Source of the DNA: Cognatiyoonia koreensis
GTDB lineage: Bacteria; Pseudomonadota; Alphaproteobacteria; Rhodobacterales; Rhodobacteraceae
Direction: 5' to 3'
Assembly: GCF_900109295.1 (NCBI RefSeq)
Contig: NZ_FOIZ01000002.1
Coordinates: forward strand, 496,001-560,000
Length of the DNA: 64,000 nucleotides
A program made the translations under genes and the position numbers. How positions within the stretch are numbered: position 1 is the first letter of the stretch; every line of letters starts with the position of its first letter. The notes below the pieces were generated by a model. It was not told the origin of the DNA. It did no database searches and saw only the letters and a list, made by a program, of their open reading frames with translations. This document shows, piece after piece, positions 27,692 to 35,797 of the stretch.

Positions 27692-29044
27692 TTGCGAATA
27701 CTTGTAGTTGCGGCGCTTGCGCTTGGATTGGCGGGGTGCGGAACAGTTTATCGCACATCAGACGTCATTGCCGGAGAAACGGGTGCGACGAAGGTGCGGG
27801 TCGTGCCGATGACCGCGGAAACTGTAATTCAAGCAAACCGCTCCCCCTTTCAGCCGCAGACGCTCCCTGCAGTGTTTTCGCTCACAGCAGGCTCCGGATC
27901 TGGTTTGCGCGGGGCTGGCGCGCTTCCTGAACCACCATCAATTCCGGAAAACCGACCCAATAATCTTGAGCTGCGCTTGCCGCCGGCAATCGACCCTGGT
28001 CCTTACGAGGTGGGTATCGGTGATGTCGTACTGCTGTCGACACCCAGTTCGGGAAGTACGGTCGAGGAATTATCAGGCCTGCTGGCTGCGCAAAACGCGC
28101 GCCAAGGTTATACCGTGCAGGACGACGGTTCGATTAATATCCCGAATGTCGGACGGGTGCGCATTGCCGGTCTTACGATTGAAGACGCAGAAGCGGAGTT
28201 GTTTCAGAGACTCGTTGAAAACCAGATCGATCCGACGTTTAGCCTCGAGATCGCTGAATTCAATTCGCGCCGTGTCTCGATAGGCGGCGCGGTGGCGAAC
28301 CCGACTGTGGTACCCGTGTCTCTGACGCCTCTCTACCTTGAAGAAGCTCTGGCGGCGGCTGGCGGCATCACGGTTCAGGATCAGGATTTCGCGTCTATTC
28401 GGCTCTATCGTGAAGGAACACTTTATCAGATTCCGCTGAACCAGCTTTTTTCTCAGGCAGGTTTGACACGTACGCGGCTTTTGCCGGGTGACGCAGTATT
28501 TGTGGATACCGAATTTGAACTGGATCGAGCACAGGACTATTTCCAGCAACAAATCCTGTTAGTCGAAACACGCCAGCGTGCGCGTACGACTGCACTGCAG
28601 GAACTGCAACTTGAAGTGAACCTGCGGCGCGCTGACCTTGATGAAGCGCGGCAAAACTTTCGTGACCGGATCGACCTAGGTGCAGATAATAGAGACTATG
28701 TGTATTTGGCAGGGGAAGTTGGGACGCAATCCCGATTTGCGTTACCTTTCGAAAGCCGTGCGACTCTTGCAGATGCGCTGTTTGATGCGGGTAACGGGAT
28801 CGACACCGCGACAGGCGATGTATCGCAGATCTATGTATTGCGCGGATCAAAAGACCCTCGTGAATTCGGAGCTGTGACGGCATGGCATCTCGATGGACGC
28901 AGTGCGGGAAATTTTGCGCTTTTGCCCGCTTTCGAATTGCGACCAGATGACATCATATTCATTGCCCAGCAGCCAGTAACTCGCTGGGATCGCGCTGTTT
29001 CTCAGATTGTCCCGACTCTCGTCTCTGTAGGAAATCAACTGTAA
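27692..29044 (+). CDS. wza: Polysaccharide export lipoprotein, Wza family
   Basis: A 450-residue outer-membrane export protein. Starting at TTG 27692 it has a compact lipoprotein signal with lipobox LAGC, making Cys about residue 16 the lipidated residue. The polysaccharide export (PES) domain begins near DPGPYEVGIGDVVLLS and includes VQDDGSINIPNVGRVRIAGLT. SLBB-like beta-grasp repeats follow (VSIGGAVANPT and VYLAGEVGTQ), and the C-terminus ends in an amphipathic region. It should form the outer-membrane pore for EPS. It is the first gene of the EPS locus and overlaps manC by 1 bp (TAATG). Confidence 0.9.
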   Translation: MRILVVAALALGLAGCGTVYRTSDVIAGETGATKVRVVPMTAETVIQANRSPFQPQTLPAVFSLTAGSGSGLRGAGALPEPPSIPENRPNNLELRLPPAIDPGPYEVGIGDVVLLSTPSSGSTVEELSGLLAAQNARQGYTVQDDGSINIPNVGRVRIAGLTIEDAEAELFQRLVENQIDPTFSLEIAEFNSRRVSIGGAVANPTVVPVSLTPLYLEEALAAAGGITVQDQDFASIRLYREGTLYQIPLNQLFSQAGLTRTRLLPGDAVFVDTEFELDRAQDYFQQQILLVETRQRARTTALQELQLEVNLRRADLDEARQNFRDRIDLGADNRDYVYLAGEVGTQSRFALPFESRATLADALFDAGNGIDTATGDVSQIYVLRGSKDPREFGAVTAWHLDGRSAGNFALLPAFELRPDDIIFIAQQPVTRWDRAVSQIVPTLVSVGNQL

Positions 29045-30477
29045 TGACTGTTACGCCCGTCCTGTTGTGCGGTGGATCAGGGACCCGTTTGTGGCCTTTG
29101 TCGCGCAAAAGCTACCCCAAGCAGTTTGTCCCGCTTGTCGGTGATGAAACGCTTTTTCAAGCGACTGCAAAACGAGTGTCTCAAGGACGCTATGCGGCGC
29201 CATTGGTGCTCACAAATTCCGACTTTCGGTTTATCGTCACAGAGCAACTGGCAGAAATCGGTGTTGATCCAGGCGCAATACTGATCGAACCCGAAGGACG
29301 GAACACCGGGCCTGCGGTTCTTGCAGCTGCACTTTGGTTGGAAAAGTCCAATCCAGACACTGTGATGCTCGTGTCTCCATCAGATCACGTTATACCTGAT
29401 AGCGTCGCATTCGATGCAGCGGTCGCAATCGCACAAGACGCCGCTGCCGACGGTGACATCGTGACCTTCGGTATTACGCCAACCCACGCCGAAACCGGCT
29501 ATGGTTATCTTGAACTTGCATCACAGCCATCAGGTACAGAGGCCGTGAGCCTCACAAAATTTGTTGAAAAACCAGATGCAGCGAAAGCTGCCGCGCTGGT
29601 GGCGTCTGGAAAGCACCTTTGGAACGCTGGCATTTTTCTGTTTTCCGTTAAGACAATCATCGATGCGTTTCGCAAGCACGCGCCAGACCTGATGGAGCCT
29701 GTCCAGGCAGCTGTCGATGAAGCAGAAGCAGACCTTGGTTTTCTTCGTTTGGCGTCAGGGCCTTGGTCGAAAGCCGAAAATATTTCTATTGACTATGCTG
29801 TGATGGAACGCAGCAGTAACCTGTCGGTTGTTCCTTTTTCTGCGGGGTGGTCCGACCTTGGTGGCTGGGATGCGGTTTGGCGCGAGACAGGTCAGGATGA
29901 CCGCGGTGTCGCTGTTTCAGGTCGTGCAACGGCGATTGATTGCGATAATACGCTTTTGCGATCCGAAGATGACCGTGTGGAAGTTGTCGGGATTGGCTTG
30001 AACCACATTGTAGCGGTGGCCATGCCAGATGCCGTGTTGATCGCCGATTCTCGACGCGCGCAGGACGTCAAGCTTGCAGTGCAGTCCCTGAAAGACCGCA
30101 ATGCCGTTCAGGCCGAAGCGTTCCCGAAAGACCACCGGCCGTGGGGCTGGTTTGAAAGTTTGGTTATTGGCGAGCGTTTTCAGGTAAAACGGATCGTGGT
30201 TCATCCCGGAGCAGCGCTTAGCCTGCAAAGCCATCATCACAGGTCTGAACACTGGATCGTGGTTGAAGGAACAGCCAAGGTGACCGTTGACGAGACTGTA
30301 AAGCTCGTTTCAGAGAACGAGTCCGTCTATATTCCGCTAGGTGCTGTCCACCGCATGGAAAACCCAGGCAAGGTGCCAATGGTCCTGATTGAAGTACAAA
30401 CCGGCAGCTACCTTGGCGAAGACGACATCATTCGTTACGACGATGTTTACGCTCGTGGGCAAGGAGCCAAAGGCTAG
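29044..30477 (+). CDS. manC: Mannose-1-P guanylyltransferase / mannose-6-P isomerase
   Basis: A 477-residue bifunctional enzyme making GDP-mannose. The nucleotidyltransferase domain opens with the pyrophosphorylase signature LCGGSGTRLWPLSRKSYPKQF (key residues GGSGTRLWP) and has FVEKPDAAKA near residue 175. The C-terminal cupin (type II isomerase) holds the metal site in LSLQSHHHRSEHWIVVEG and VYIPLGAVHRMEN. Its place directly after wza indicates that mannose, or a GDP-mannose-derived sugar such as fucose, is part of the EPS. The 3' end overlaps the convergent LuxR gene by 4 bp. Confidence 0.93.
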   Translation: MTVTPVLLCGGSGTRLWPLSRKSYPKQFVPLVGDETLFQATAKRVSQGRYAAPLVLTNSDFRFIVTEQLAEIGVDPGAILIEPEGRNTGPAVLAAALWLEKSNPDTVMLVSPSDHVIPDSVAFDAAVAIAQDAAADGDIVTFGITPTHAETGYGYLELASQPSGTEAVSLTKFVEKPDAAKAAALVASGKHLWNAGIFLFSVKTIIDAFRKHAPDLMEPVQAAVDEAEADLGFLRLASGPWSKAENISIDYAVMERSSNLSVVPFSAGWSDLGGWDAVWRETGQDDRGVAVSGRATAIDCDNTLLRSEDDRVEVVGIGLNHIVAVAMPDAVLIADSRRAQDVKLAVQSLKDRNAVQAEAFPKDHRPWGWFESLVIGERFQVKRIVVHPGAALSLQSHHHRSEHWIVVEGTAKVTVDETVKLVSENESVYIPLGAVHRMENPGKVPMVLIEVQTGSYLGEDDIIRYDDVYARGQGAKG

Positions 30478-31112
30478 CCGTTGTGCGCGATTTGCAGATT
30501 CTGCATAGCCCAGACAGCTGCCTGCGTCCGGTTCGTGACGCCAAGTTTTCGAAATGCGGCTCTTAGATGCACTTTGACCGTCGCATCGCTGATACTCAGA
30601 TTATTCGCGATCTCTTTGTTTGATTGACCGAGGGATATGCCGACGAGAATTGATGTTTCCCGGTCAGTTAAATGGATCGGCAGGCTAAGTTGGCGCGGCG
30701 GCATCGTTACTTCGCGATAGTGTTCGACCGGTTGCGGACCCGCCGGAAACGCGGCAGCCTTGGCATCCTGATGAGCGGATTGTAGGGCTGCAATGACCTC
30801 ATCGGTTGAGGCCTGTTCAGTCACGACCGTATGCGCGCATTTGGCGAGACTGACGACTTTCTGCGTTTCCAGACCTTCGGTGACCATCACAACCACCTTG
30901 ATGTCAGGATGAAGGCTGACCTGCGTGCAGACCCAAGAGGGCAGTTCAGTGTCAGATTCTTGATATTGGATGAAGAAGACTTCTCCGGGATTGACCCGAC
31001 TAAGTCCATGGCAATCATCGTAAGCGCCTGATACTATGAGATTATTTTGTCGACAAGCGTAGACCATCAATTGGCGAAACGCGACATTTTCTGATACTAT
31101 CGTAACCGTCAT
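30474..31112 (-). CDS. LuxR-family transcriptional regulator
   Basis: A 212-residue regulator with an N-terminal receiver-like domain and a C-terminal LuxR helix-turn-helix (LTDRETSILVGISLGQSNKEIANNLSISDATVKVHLR, residues about 150-190). The receiver half begins TVTIVSENVAFRQLM and lacks a clear Asp pair and phosphoacceptor (positions read FFIQYQES), so it may be a phosphorylation-independent pseudo-receiver. ATG 31112 is chosen; TTG 31133 is an upstream option. It faces a second LuxR gene across a 514-bp spacer, in the middle of the EPS and RTX genes, and is probably a local regulator of them. Confidence 0.85.
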   Translation of the reverse strand: MTVTIVSENVAFRQLMVYACRQNNLIVSGAYDDCHGLSRVNPGEVFFIQYQESDTELPSWVCTQVSLHPDIKVVVMVTEGLETQKVVSLAKCAHTVVTEQASTDEVIAALQSAHQDAKAAAFPAGPQPVEHYREVTMPPRQLSLPIHLTDRETSILVGISLGQSNKEIANNLSISDATVKVHLRAAFRKLGVTNRTQAAVWAMQNLQIAHNG

Positions 31113-31626
31113 TTTGAACACATAACCCAGCAAATTGGTTAGCCCTCACGCGTCCGAGAGCGTAACCGGTACAACAATGAAATCGGGACGTTCTGCGCAT
31201 GTAATAGCAGTCGACCCATAGTGAAATTTGTAAATCTACAGTTAAAATCTGGCATTTTCTGCCCAGTTTAACAAGAAGCTGACCTAGGGACAGGCAACGT
31301 TTGCGCAACCATCTGTGCGCTACGTTGACGATATATTCAGATATGCCAGTAGGTTAACAAATTTTTTCCAAAGGGTAAAAAAATGCTGCACGATTAAAAT
31401 TTGCGCACGCTATGGTTGATTATTGATATAGAAATTCGCCTTTGAAGTATTCAAATATCCAAACGGCGTAATCCTTTCGATCTAGCTAATTCTGGCCGAA
31501 TCATACGCCAACAAGGGTGAGTCTAGTAGTCCTGCGGGCGTAAAACCCATGCGTCAGCGACAACCCGCGCCAAATTGGTACTTTACGTCATTGATAAAAA
31601 GTATTTCGACCGGGGGGAAGAAATCG
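31113..31626. other. 514-bp AT-rich divergent spacer between two LuxR genes
   Basis: This is the longest gene-free stretch in the window and is visibly more AT-rich than its flanks. No ORF has coding character. A possible promoter for the downstream LuxR gene is TTGCGC (31401-31406), 17 bp, TGATAT (31424-31429). Poly-A and poly-T runs around 31355-31390 suggest bent DNA. It is the natural control region for the EPS/RTX cluster. Confidence 0.5.
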
Positions 31627-32679
31627 ATGACAGCATTGAAGGCTGATGCCTTTTGCGCACCCATATCCGCGTATTCGAGTTGTTTGACGCGGACTGTTTC
31701 GGACCTGACATCCGATTGCGTCATTGTTCTTGACGCGAAACAACAGCGTATGCAGTTCGGGACTCATCCTGAAGGCGTAGGCATTGAGTTGCCTCGCCGC
31801 ATTACGCCGCACGCCGATACAAGCCACCACTCCGGGCGGTTCGCAGAGATAGACCTTTGCGCAGAAATGCGAGAACGACTGGCACAGTACAATGTCAGTG
31901 ACAACGACCGCCATGAATGGTTCGGATTTGGCGTGACACTAGCCGACGGCACCGCAGACGAAGCTTATCTTCGTCTTGATCCCTGTACGGATCGTGTTCT
32001 GGTCGCCTCTTTTCTTTCGACGATCTGGCGTATCTTGCGCGAAGACGTCCTGCAAGAACGCCAGCATAACGCAGAAGGTCCAGACGAAAGCGCTTGTGAC
32101 GATGCTTTGCTTTGGATGATCTCTCAGAAGATCGGTCTTGGCGTGATGGTAATGAATGCTGAAGGGCTGATGCTGCGCGCGAATGCTGCAGCGAAGGCGA
32201 TGCTGCTGTCGGGAGATGTTCTCCAACGCAGCAGCCATGGCATTATAGCACGCGACGATCTGCAAAGCCGCCTGTTTCGCGACGCCATCACGGAATGCTC
32301 TCATTCGGACGATCCCAACTTCGAAAAGGTGGTTTTGCTAGATTCAAGACAACACGGGCGTCGTGTCCCTGTGACGCTTGCGCGTTTCCGTCATGAAGGT
32401 AAGGCAACTGACCTTGTTACGGTACTCTTGCCAACGCCGCCTCAATCCGAAGCCGTGTTTCGTGTGGCCAAGAGCTTTGGACTGACGAAAGCCGAAGCTC
32501 GGATTGCTGCCCTGCTTCAGCTTGGCCTTTCAAACAAGGAGGTGTCCAAACAAGCGGGGCTGACTGAACAGTCCAGCTCCACCTATTGCAAGCGCGTGTT
32601 GAGCAAAATGAACGTGCACTCGCGTGCGGAAATTGCGCAATTGCTGACGTGGCAATCCAACTGTGGGGGCACAGGATGA
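31627..32679 (+). CDS. LuxR-type regulator with PAS-like sensor region
   Basis: A 350-residue protein ending in a LuxR helix-turn-helix (LTKAEARIAALLQLGLSNKEVSKQAGLTEQSSSTYCKRVL, about residues 288-327). The middle part (about 160-260), with LGVMVMNAEGLMLRANAAAKAML, resembles a PAS fold. The N-terminal 150 residues are of unknown type, so a small-molecule or redox signal is possible. ATG 31627 follows GGGGGAAG. The stop overlaps the next gene's start (ATGA), tying it to the small membrane protein and, beyond that, to the RTX gene. Confidence 0.82.
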   Translation: MTALKADAFCAPISAYSSCLTRTVSDLTSDCVIVLDAKQQRMQFGTHPEGVGIELPRRITPHADTSHHSGRFAEIDLCAEMRERLAQYNVSDNDRHEWFGFGVTLADGTADEAYLRLDPCTDRVLVASFLSTIWRILREDVLQERQHNAEGPDESACDDALLWMISQKIGLGVMVMNAEGLMLRANAAAKAMLLSGDVLQRSSHGIIARDDLQSRLFRDAITECSHSDDPNFEKVVLLDSRQHGRRVPVTLARFRHEGKATDLVTVLLPTPPQSEAVFRVAKSFGLTKAEARIAALLQLGLSNKEVSKQAGLTEQSSSTYCKRVLSKMNVHSRAEIAQLLTWQSNCGGTG

Positions 32680-33152
32680 ACCAGATGAATACCCCGAGCA
32701 CCGAAAATGCCGAGCCGACAAAGCCCGTTGCTGATCCGCTTGCTTCCCTTGTGGGAACCGGACCTGAAACGGTTGCGCGGCGCAAGGATATTGGTGAATT
32801 GCACAAGCGACTTGTCGCCATGATAACCACGGTTGGCACCGGTTTTGGGGAAGCCGAAGCCGCCCGGATCGAACGTGATCGCGCTGTTCTGTCGTCTCGT
32901 TTGGATGATGTGGAACGTGCTGTGAACAGCATGGAAGGTGCGTTGCGGATCGAGCTGGAGCCGATGTTGCGCAGTATTGTGGCCGATGCAACCGCCCAAC
33001 GACAGAGCCGTATCGGGACAAAAATTTTAAAATTTCTGGGTCTGGGCGTCATATTTGGTGGCGGTTTGGTTGTCGGCGGAATTTTTGCCGCAGAAGTATT
33101 ACAAATCAAAGACTTAGGAGTCGGATTTTTGACGAGATTTATGGGGAATTAA
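32676..33152 (+). CDS. Coiled-coil membrane protein of unknown function
   Basis: A 158-residue protein, not recognised as a known family. A polar Pro-rich N-terminus (1-40) is followed by a helical, probably coiled-coil region (about 45-115, IGELHKRLVAMI through LSSRLDDVERAVNSMEG). One glycine-rich transmembrane helix follows (about 124-145, LGLGVIFGGGLVVGGIFAA) and a short tail. There is no signal peptide, so a tail-anchored topology is likely. It is translationally coupled to the LuxR gene and lies 167 bp before the RTX gene, so it may serve regulation or secretion. Confidence 0.65.
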   Translation: MNQMNTPSTENAEPTKPVADPLASLVGTGPETVARRKDIGELHKRLVAMITTVGTGFGEAEAARIERDRAVLSSRLDDVERAVNSMEGALRIELEPMLRSIVADATAQRQSRIGTKILKFLGLGVIFGGGLVVGGIFAAEVLQIKDLGVGFLTRFMGN

Positions 33153-33319
33153 CGAGATTTTATCCCCTTTTGGGGGCATTTTCGCGCCCCCGAATCGGCT
33201 TTGTTTGAGAATAGCTGAACTGCAACTTTTGCAACGGCGAACCGGGGAAGCCGGAAAAGTAACGGGTTTTTGGGGGGTCTTGTTTGACCGACTGAGCCCA
33301 TAGATTGGAGTAATAGGTT

Positions 33320-35623
33320 ATGCCTAATGAATTTGTTCCGTGGGAAGAATGTGAACTTCCAGATTGTGAAGTCGATCTTTCCAAAGAGGGTGGTAATAAC
33401 GGTGTGACAGGAAGCGGTACCGTCGGCGACGATGCCGTCGATCTGCGTCTGCCAGGATCACCTGACAACTATGATGGCGGTGAAGGCGATGACTTCATAG
33501 TCGGCAACGCAAACAACAACGAGCTTGATGGCGAAGAAGACTGCGACACCATCTATGGTATGTCGGGTGACGACGCCATTTATGGCGGCGAGCACGACGA
33601 CGAACTGTGGGGTGACGATGGTCACGGCACCAACCCAGAAGGCAACGACTGCATCGAAGGTGGGTCCGGCAACGACATCATCCACGGTGAAGGCGGCAAT
33701 GATGGCCTAGATGGCGGCACCGGCAACGACGAGATTTATGGTGGCTGGGGTAACGACGGCATCGCTGGCGGTGAAGGCAACGACTATATCGAAGGTGGGA
33801 CCGGCGACGATATCATCCTTGGTGATGACGGTGACGAGTTCTCGTTGGATGATGGCAATGACCTTATCTACGCTGGTGACGGCAATGACTGTGTCGCTGG
33901 CGAAGGCGGCGATGACTGCATCTTCGGTGGAAGCGGCGACGACACGCTGTACGGTAACGAAGGTAACGACGGCATTTCCGGTGGCGATGGCGATGATCGT
34001 ATTTCTGGCGGTCTTGGCTTTGACGTAATCACTGGTAATGACGGCGAAGACGAAATCTTTGGCGACATCCGTCAGGGCAACGCCACTGATCTGGACCTGG
34101 GTTCCGACACTTGGGGTGGCGGAGACGTTGACGATTTCGTTGGTTCTGCAGACGTAATCTTTGCAGGCGCTGCCGACGACTATGTCGACGGTGGTGCTGG
34201 CGGTGACTGCCTCTATGGCGGATCCGGCATGGACCGCATGTTTGGTGGCCGCGGCGCTGACTACATGTACGGCGGTTCCGAAGATGACACATTGTCAGCC
34301 GACGAAGGCAACGACAAAGTCAGAGGCGGCTCCGGTGATGACTGGATCATGGGTCAATCAGGTGCTGACATCATCTATGGTGACTTTGGTGGCGAATTCA
34401 TCAAAGGTATCGAAGTTTCTGCACAAGACGAAAGCGATGAAGGCGGCGAAGGTTGCATCGAAATCCGTCGCGAGTTCGACGAAGGCGTCGAAGGCTGTGA
34501 CTTGATCTTTGGTGGGTCTGGTCGAGACAAGATCTATGGCGAGGGCAACCATGACTCTCTCTATGGTGGTACCGGCAAAGACACCATGTTCGGTGGTGAC
34601 GGAAACGACTACATGGAAGGCAATGGCGGCCACGACACCATGAAAGGTGAAGAAGGCGATGACACCATGCTTGGTGGCTATGGCCGAGACAACATGTCTG
34701 GCGGCAACGGAAACGACTACATGGATGGCGAAGCACACGACGACAACATGTCTGGCGGTGCTGGCAATGACGAAATGTATGGCGGCACGGGCAACGACAC
34801 CATGAATGGCGGCGATGACCACGACGCCATGTATGGTGGCGCTGGCAACGACGGCATGCTTGGTGGTTCCGGAAACGACTTCATGAGTGGTGGTGAAGGC
34901 AACGACAATATGAATGGCGAAACTGGCAACGACACCATGAATGGTGACGGTGGCAATGACGTTATGTTCGGTGCCAAAGGCTTCGACGTCATGTCTGGCG
35001 GCGACGGCAATGACGAAATGCATGGTGGTGCCGACGATGACCTTATGTATGGTGGCAACGACAAGGACACCATGTACGGCGACATGGGCGATGATGTCAT
35101 GGACGGCGGCAAGCAGAATGACGTCCTTTACGGCGGTGATGGTAACGACGACCTCTCCGGCGGCAAAGCCAACGATGACGTAAACGGTGACGCAGGCGAC
35201 GACGTCCTGAACGGTAACCAAGGGGATGACTTCCTTTGGGGAGGTGAAGGCGACGACGAACTGACCGGCGGTTACGGCAAGGACGTCTTTGAGGTTCACC
35301 TGACGTGGGATGGTGCAACGTTCACTTCGACTGATGGTGATGACGTCGTCTACGACTTCACCATGGCAGGTGACGCCGATGTGCTGACCTTCGTTATCAA
35401 AGACGAGTCCGGTGGTGTCAGCGCGACAGACGCATTCAATGCGCTGAACGCTGCAACAACGGTTGTCGATGATGGTGACACGCTCGTGTCGGTTGGCGGC
35501 GCGTCCATCGATCTGCTGGGTGTCGGCGGAGATCATCCGTTCAACTTCAGCTCGTTGGAACAGATCAACGACTTCTCGGATGGTAACTACCTCTACGAGG
35601 CCGTGGACATCGTGATCGTCTAA
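33320..35623 (+). CDS. RTX (hemolysin-type Ca-binding) repeat protein, type I secretion substrate
   Basis: A 767-residue, very acidic Gly/Asp-rich protein. From about residue 50 to 650 it is built of nonapeptide RTX repeats (GGxGxDxUx), predicted to fold as Ca-bound beta-rolls outside the cell. Two non-repeat insertions occur near 250-280 and 350-390. The last ~116 residues lack repeats and end in a hydrophobic EAVDIVIV, fitting a type I secretion signal. There is no N-terminal signal peptide. Nine Cys residues in the N-terminal half and a Met-dominated block at about 414-596 are unusual. It is followed by a terminator and its likely exporter genes. A matrix or surface role is inferred. Confidence 0.9.
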   Translation: MPNEFVPWEECELPDCEVDLSKEGGNNGVTGSGTVGDDAVDLRLPGSPDNYDGGEGDDFIVGNANNNELDGEEDCDTIYGMSGDDAIYGGEHDDELWGDDGHGTNPEGNDCIEGGSGNDIIHGEGGNDGLDGGTGNDEIYGGWGNDGIAGGEGNDYIEGGTGDDIILGDDGDEFSLDDGNDLIYAGDGNDCVAGEGGDDCIFGGSGDDTLYGNEGNDGISGGDGDDRISGGLGFDVITGNDGEDEIFGDIRQGNATDLDLGSDTWGGGDVDDFVGSADVIFAGAADDYVDGGAGGDCLYGGSGMDRMFGGRGADYMYGGSEDDTLSADEGNDKVRGGSGDDWIMGQSGADIIYGDFGGEFIKGIEVSAQDESDEGGEGCIEIRREFDEGVEGCDLIFGGSGRDKIYGEGNHDSLYGGTGKDTMFGGDGNDYMEGNGGHDTMKGEEGDDTMLGGYGRDNMSGGNGNDYMDGEAHDDNMSGGAGNDEMYGGTGNDTMNGGDDHDAMYGGAGNDGMLGGSGNDFMSGGEGNDNMNGETGNDTMNGDGGNDVMFGAKGFDVMSGGDGNDEMHGGADDDLMYGGNDKDTMYGDMGDDVMDGGKQNDVLYGGDGNDDLSGGKANDDVNGDAGDDVLNGNQGDDFLWGGEGDDELTGGYGKDVFEVHLTWDGATFTSTDGDDVVYDFTMAGDADVLTFVIKDESGGVSATDAFNALNAATTVVDDGDTLVSVGGASIDLLGVGGDHPFNFSSLEQINDFSDGNYLYEAVDIVIV
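33473..35290 (+). repeat. Tandem RTX-coding repeat region (27-nt period)
   Basis: The DNA repeats loosely every 27 nt, as GGTGGC-n-GGCAACGAC-type units encoding GGxGND. From about 34560 to 35105 most units carry ATG at the variable hydrophobic position. Drift between units is large, so this is an old tandem array rather than a recent expansion. Confidence 0.8.
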
Positions 35624-35643
35624 TCGATCGTCAGGAGACGAAG

Positions 35644-35680
35644 GGGCCCGCCAGCTCCAAAAAAAGTTGGTGGGCCCTTT
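35644..35680 (+). terminator. Terminator of the RTX gene
   Basis: A 13-bp stem, GGGCCCGCCAGCT (35644-35656) against AGTTGGTGGGCCC (35665-35677), with an A-rich 8-nt loop and TTT after it. It lies 20 bp after the RTX stop and would insulate the exporter genes from it or reduce their expression. Confidence 0.8.
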
Positions 35681-35797
35681 CTAGCCCTGGCTCGATGATT
35701 TCGAACTGGTCCCCCGGCCGTGGTCGCAATGACTTGAGCTAGGGTGCCTCAATATTAAAGATTGAGATTTTGTGAGTAAGTCCGGGGGGACAAGCAA

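Noticed and set aside
30474-31112. First LuxR gene considered as an ordinary two-component response regulator
   Set aside because: The expected acidic pocket and phosphoacceptor Asp are not seen in the receiver-like half, so phosphorylation control is not claimed.
33473-35290. Tandem repeats considered as a CRISPR array or satellite
   Set aside because: The repeat is in frame, encodes GGxGxD units and drifts from unit to unit; there are no unique spacers between identical repeats.
34358-35536. 392-residue antisense open frame inside the RTX gene
   Set aside because: It arises because the repeated codons of the RTX array contain no stops in that frame. Its translation is a low-complexity mirror of the repeats, and it has no ribosome site.
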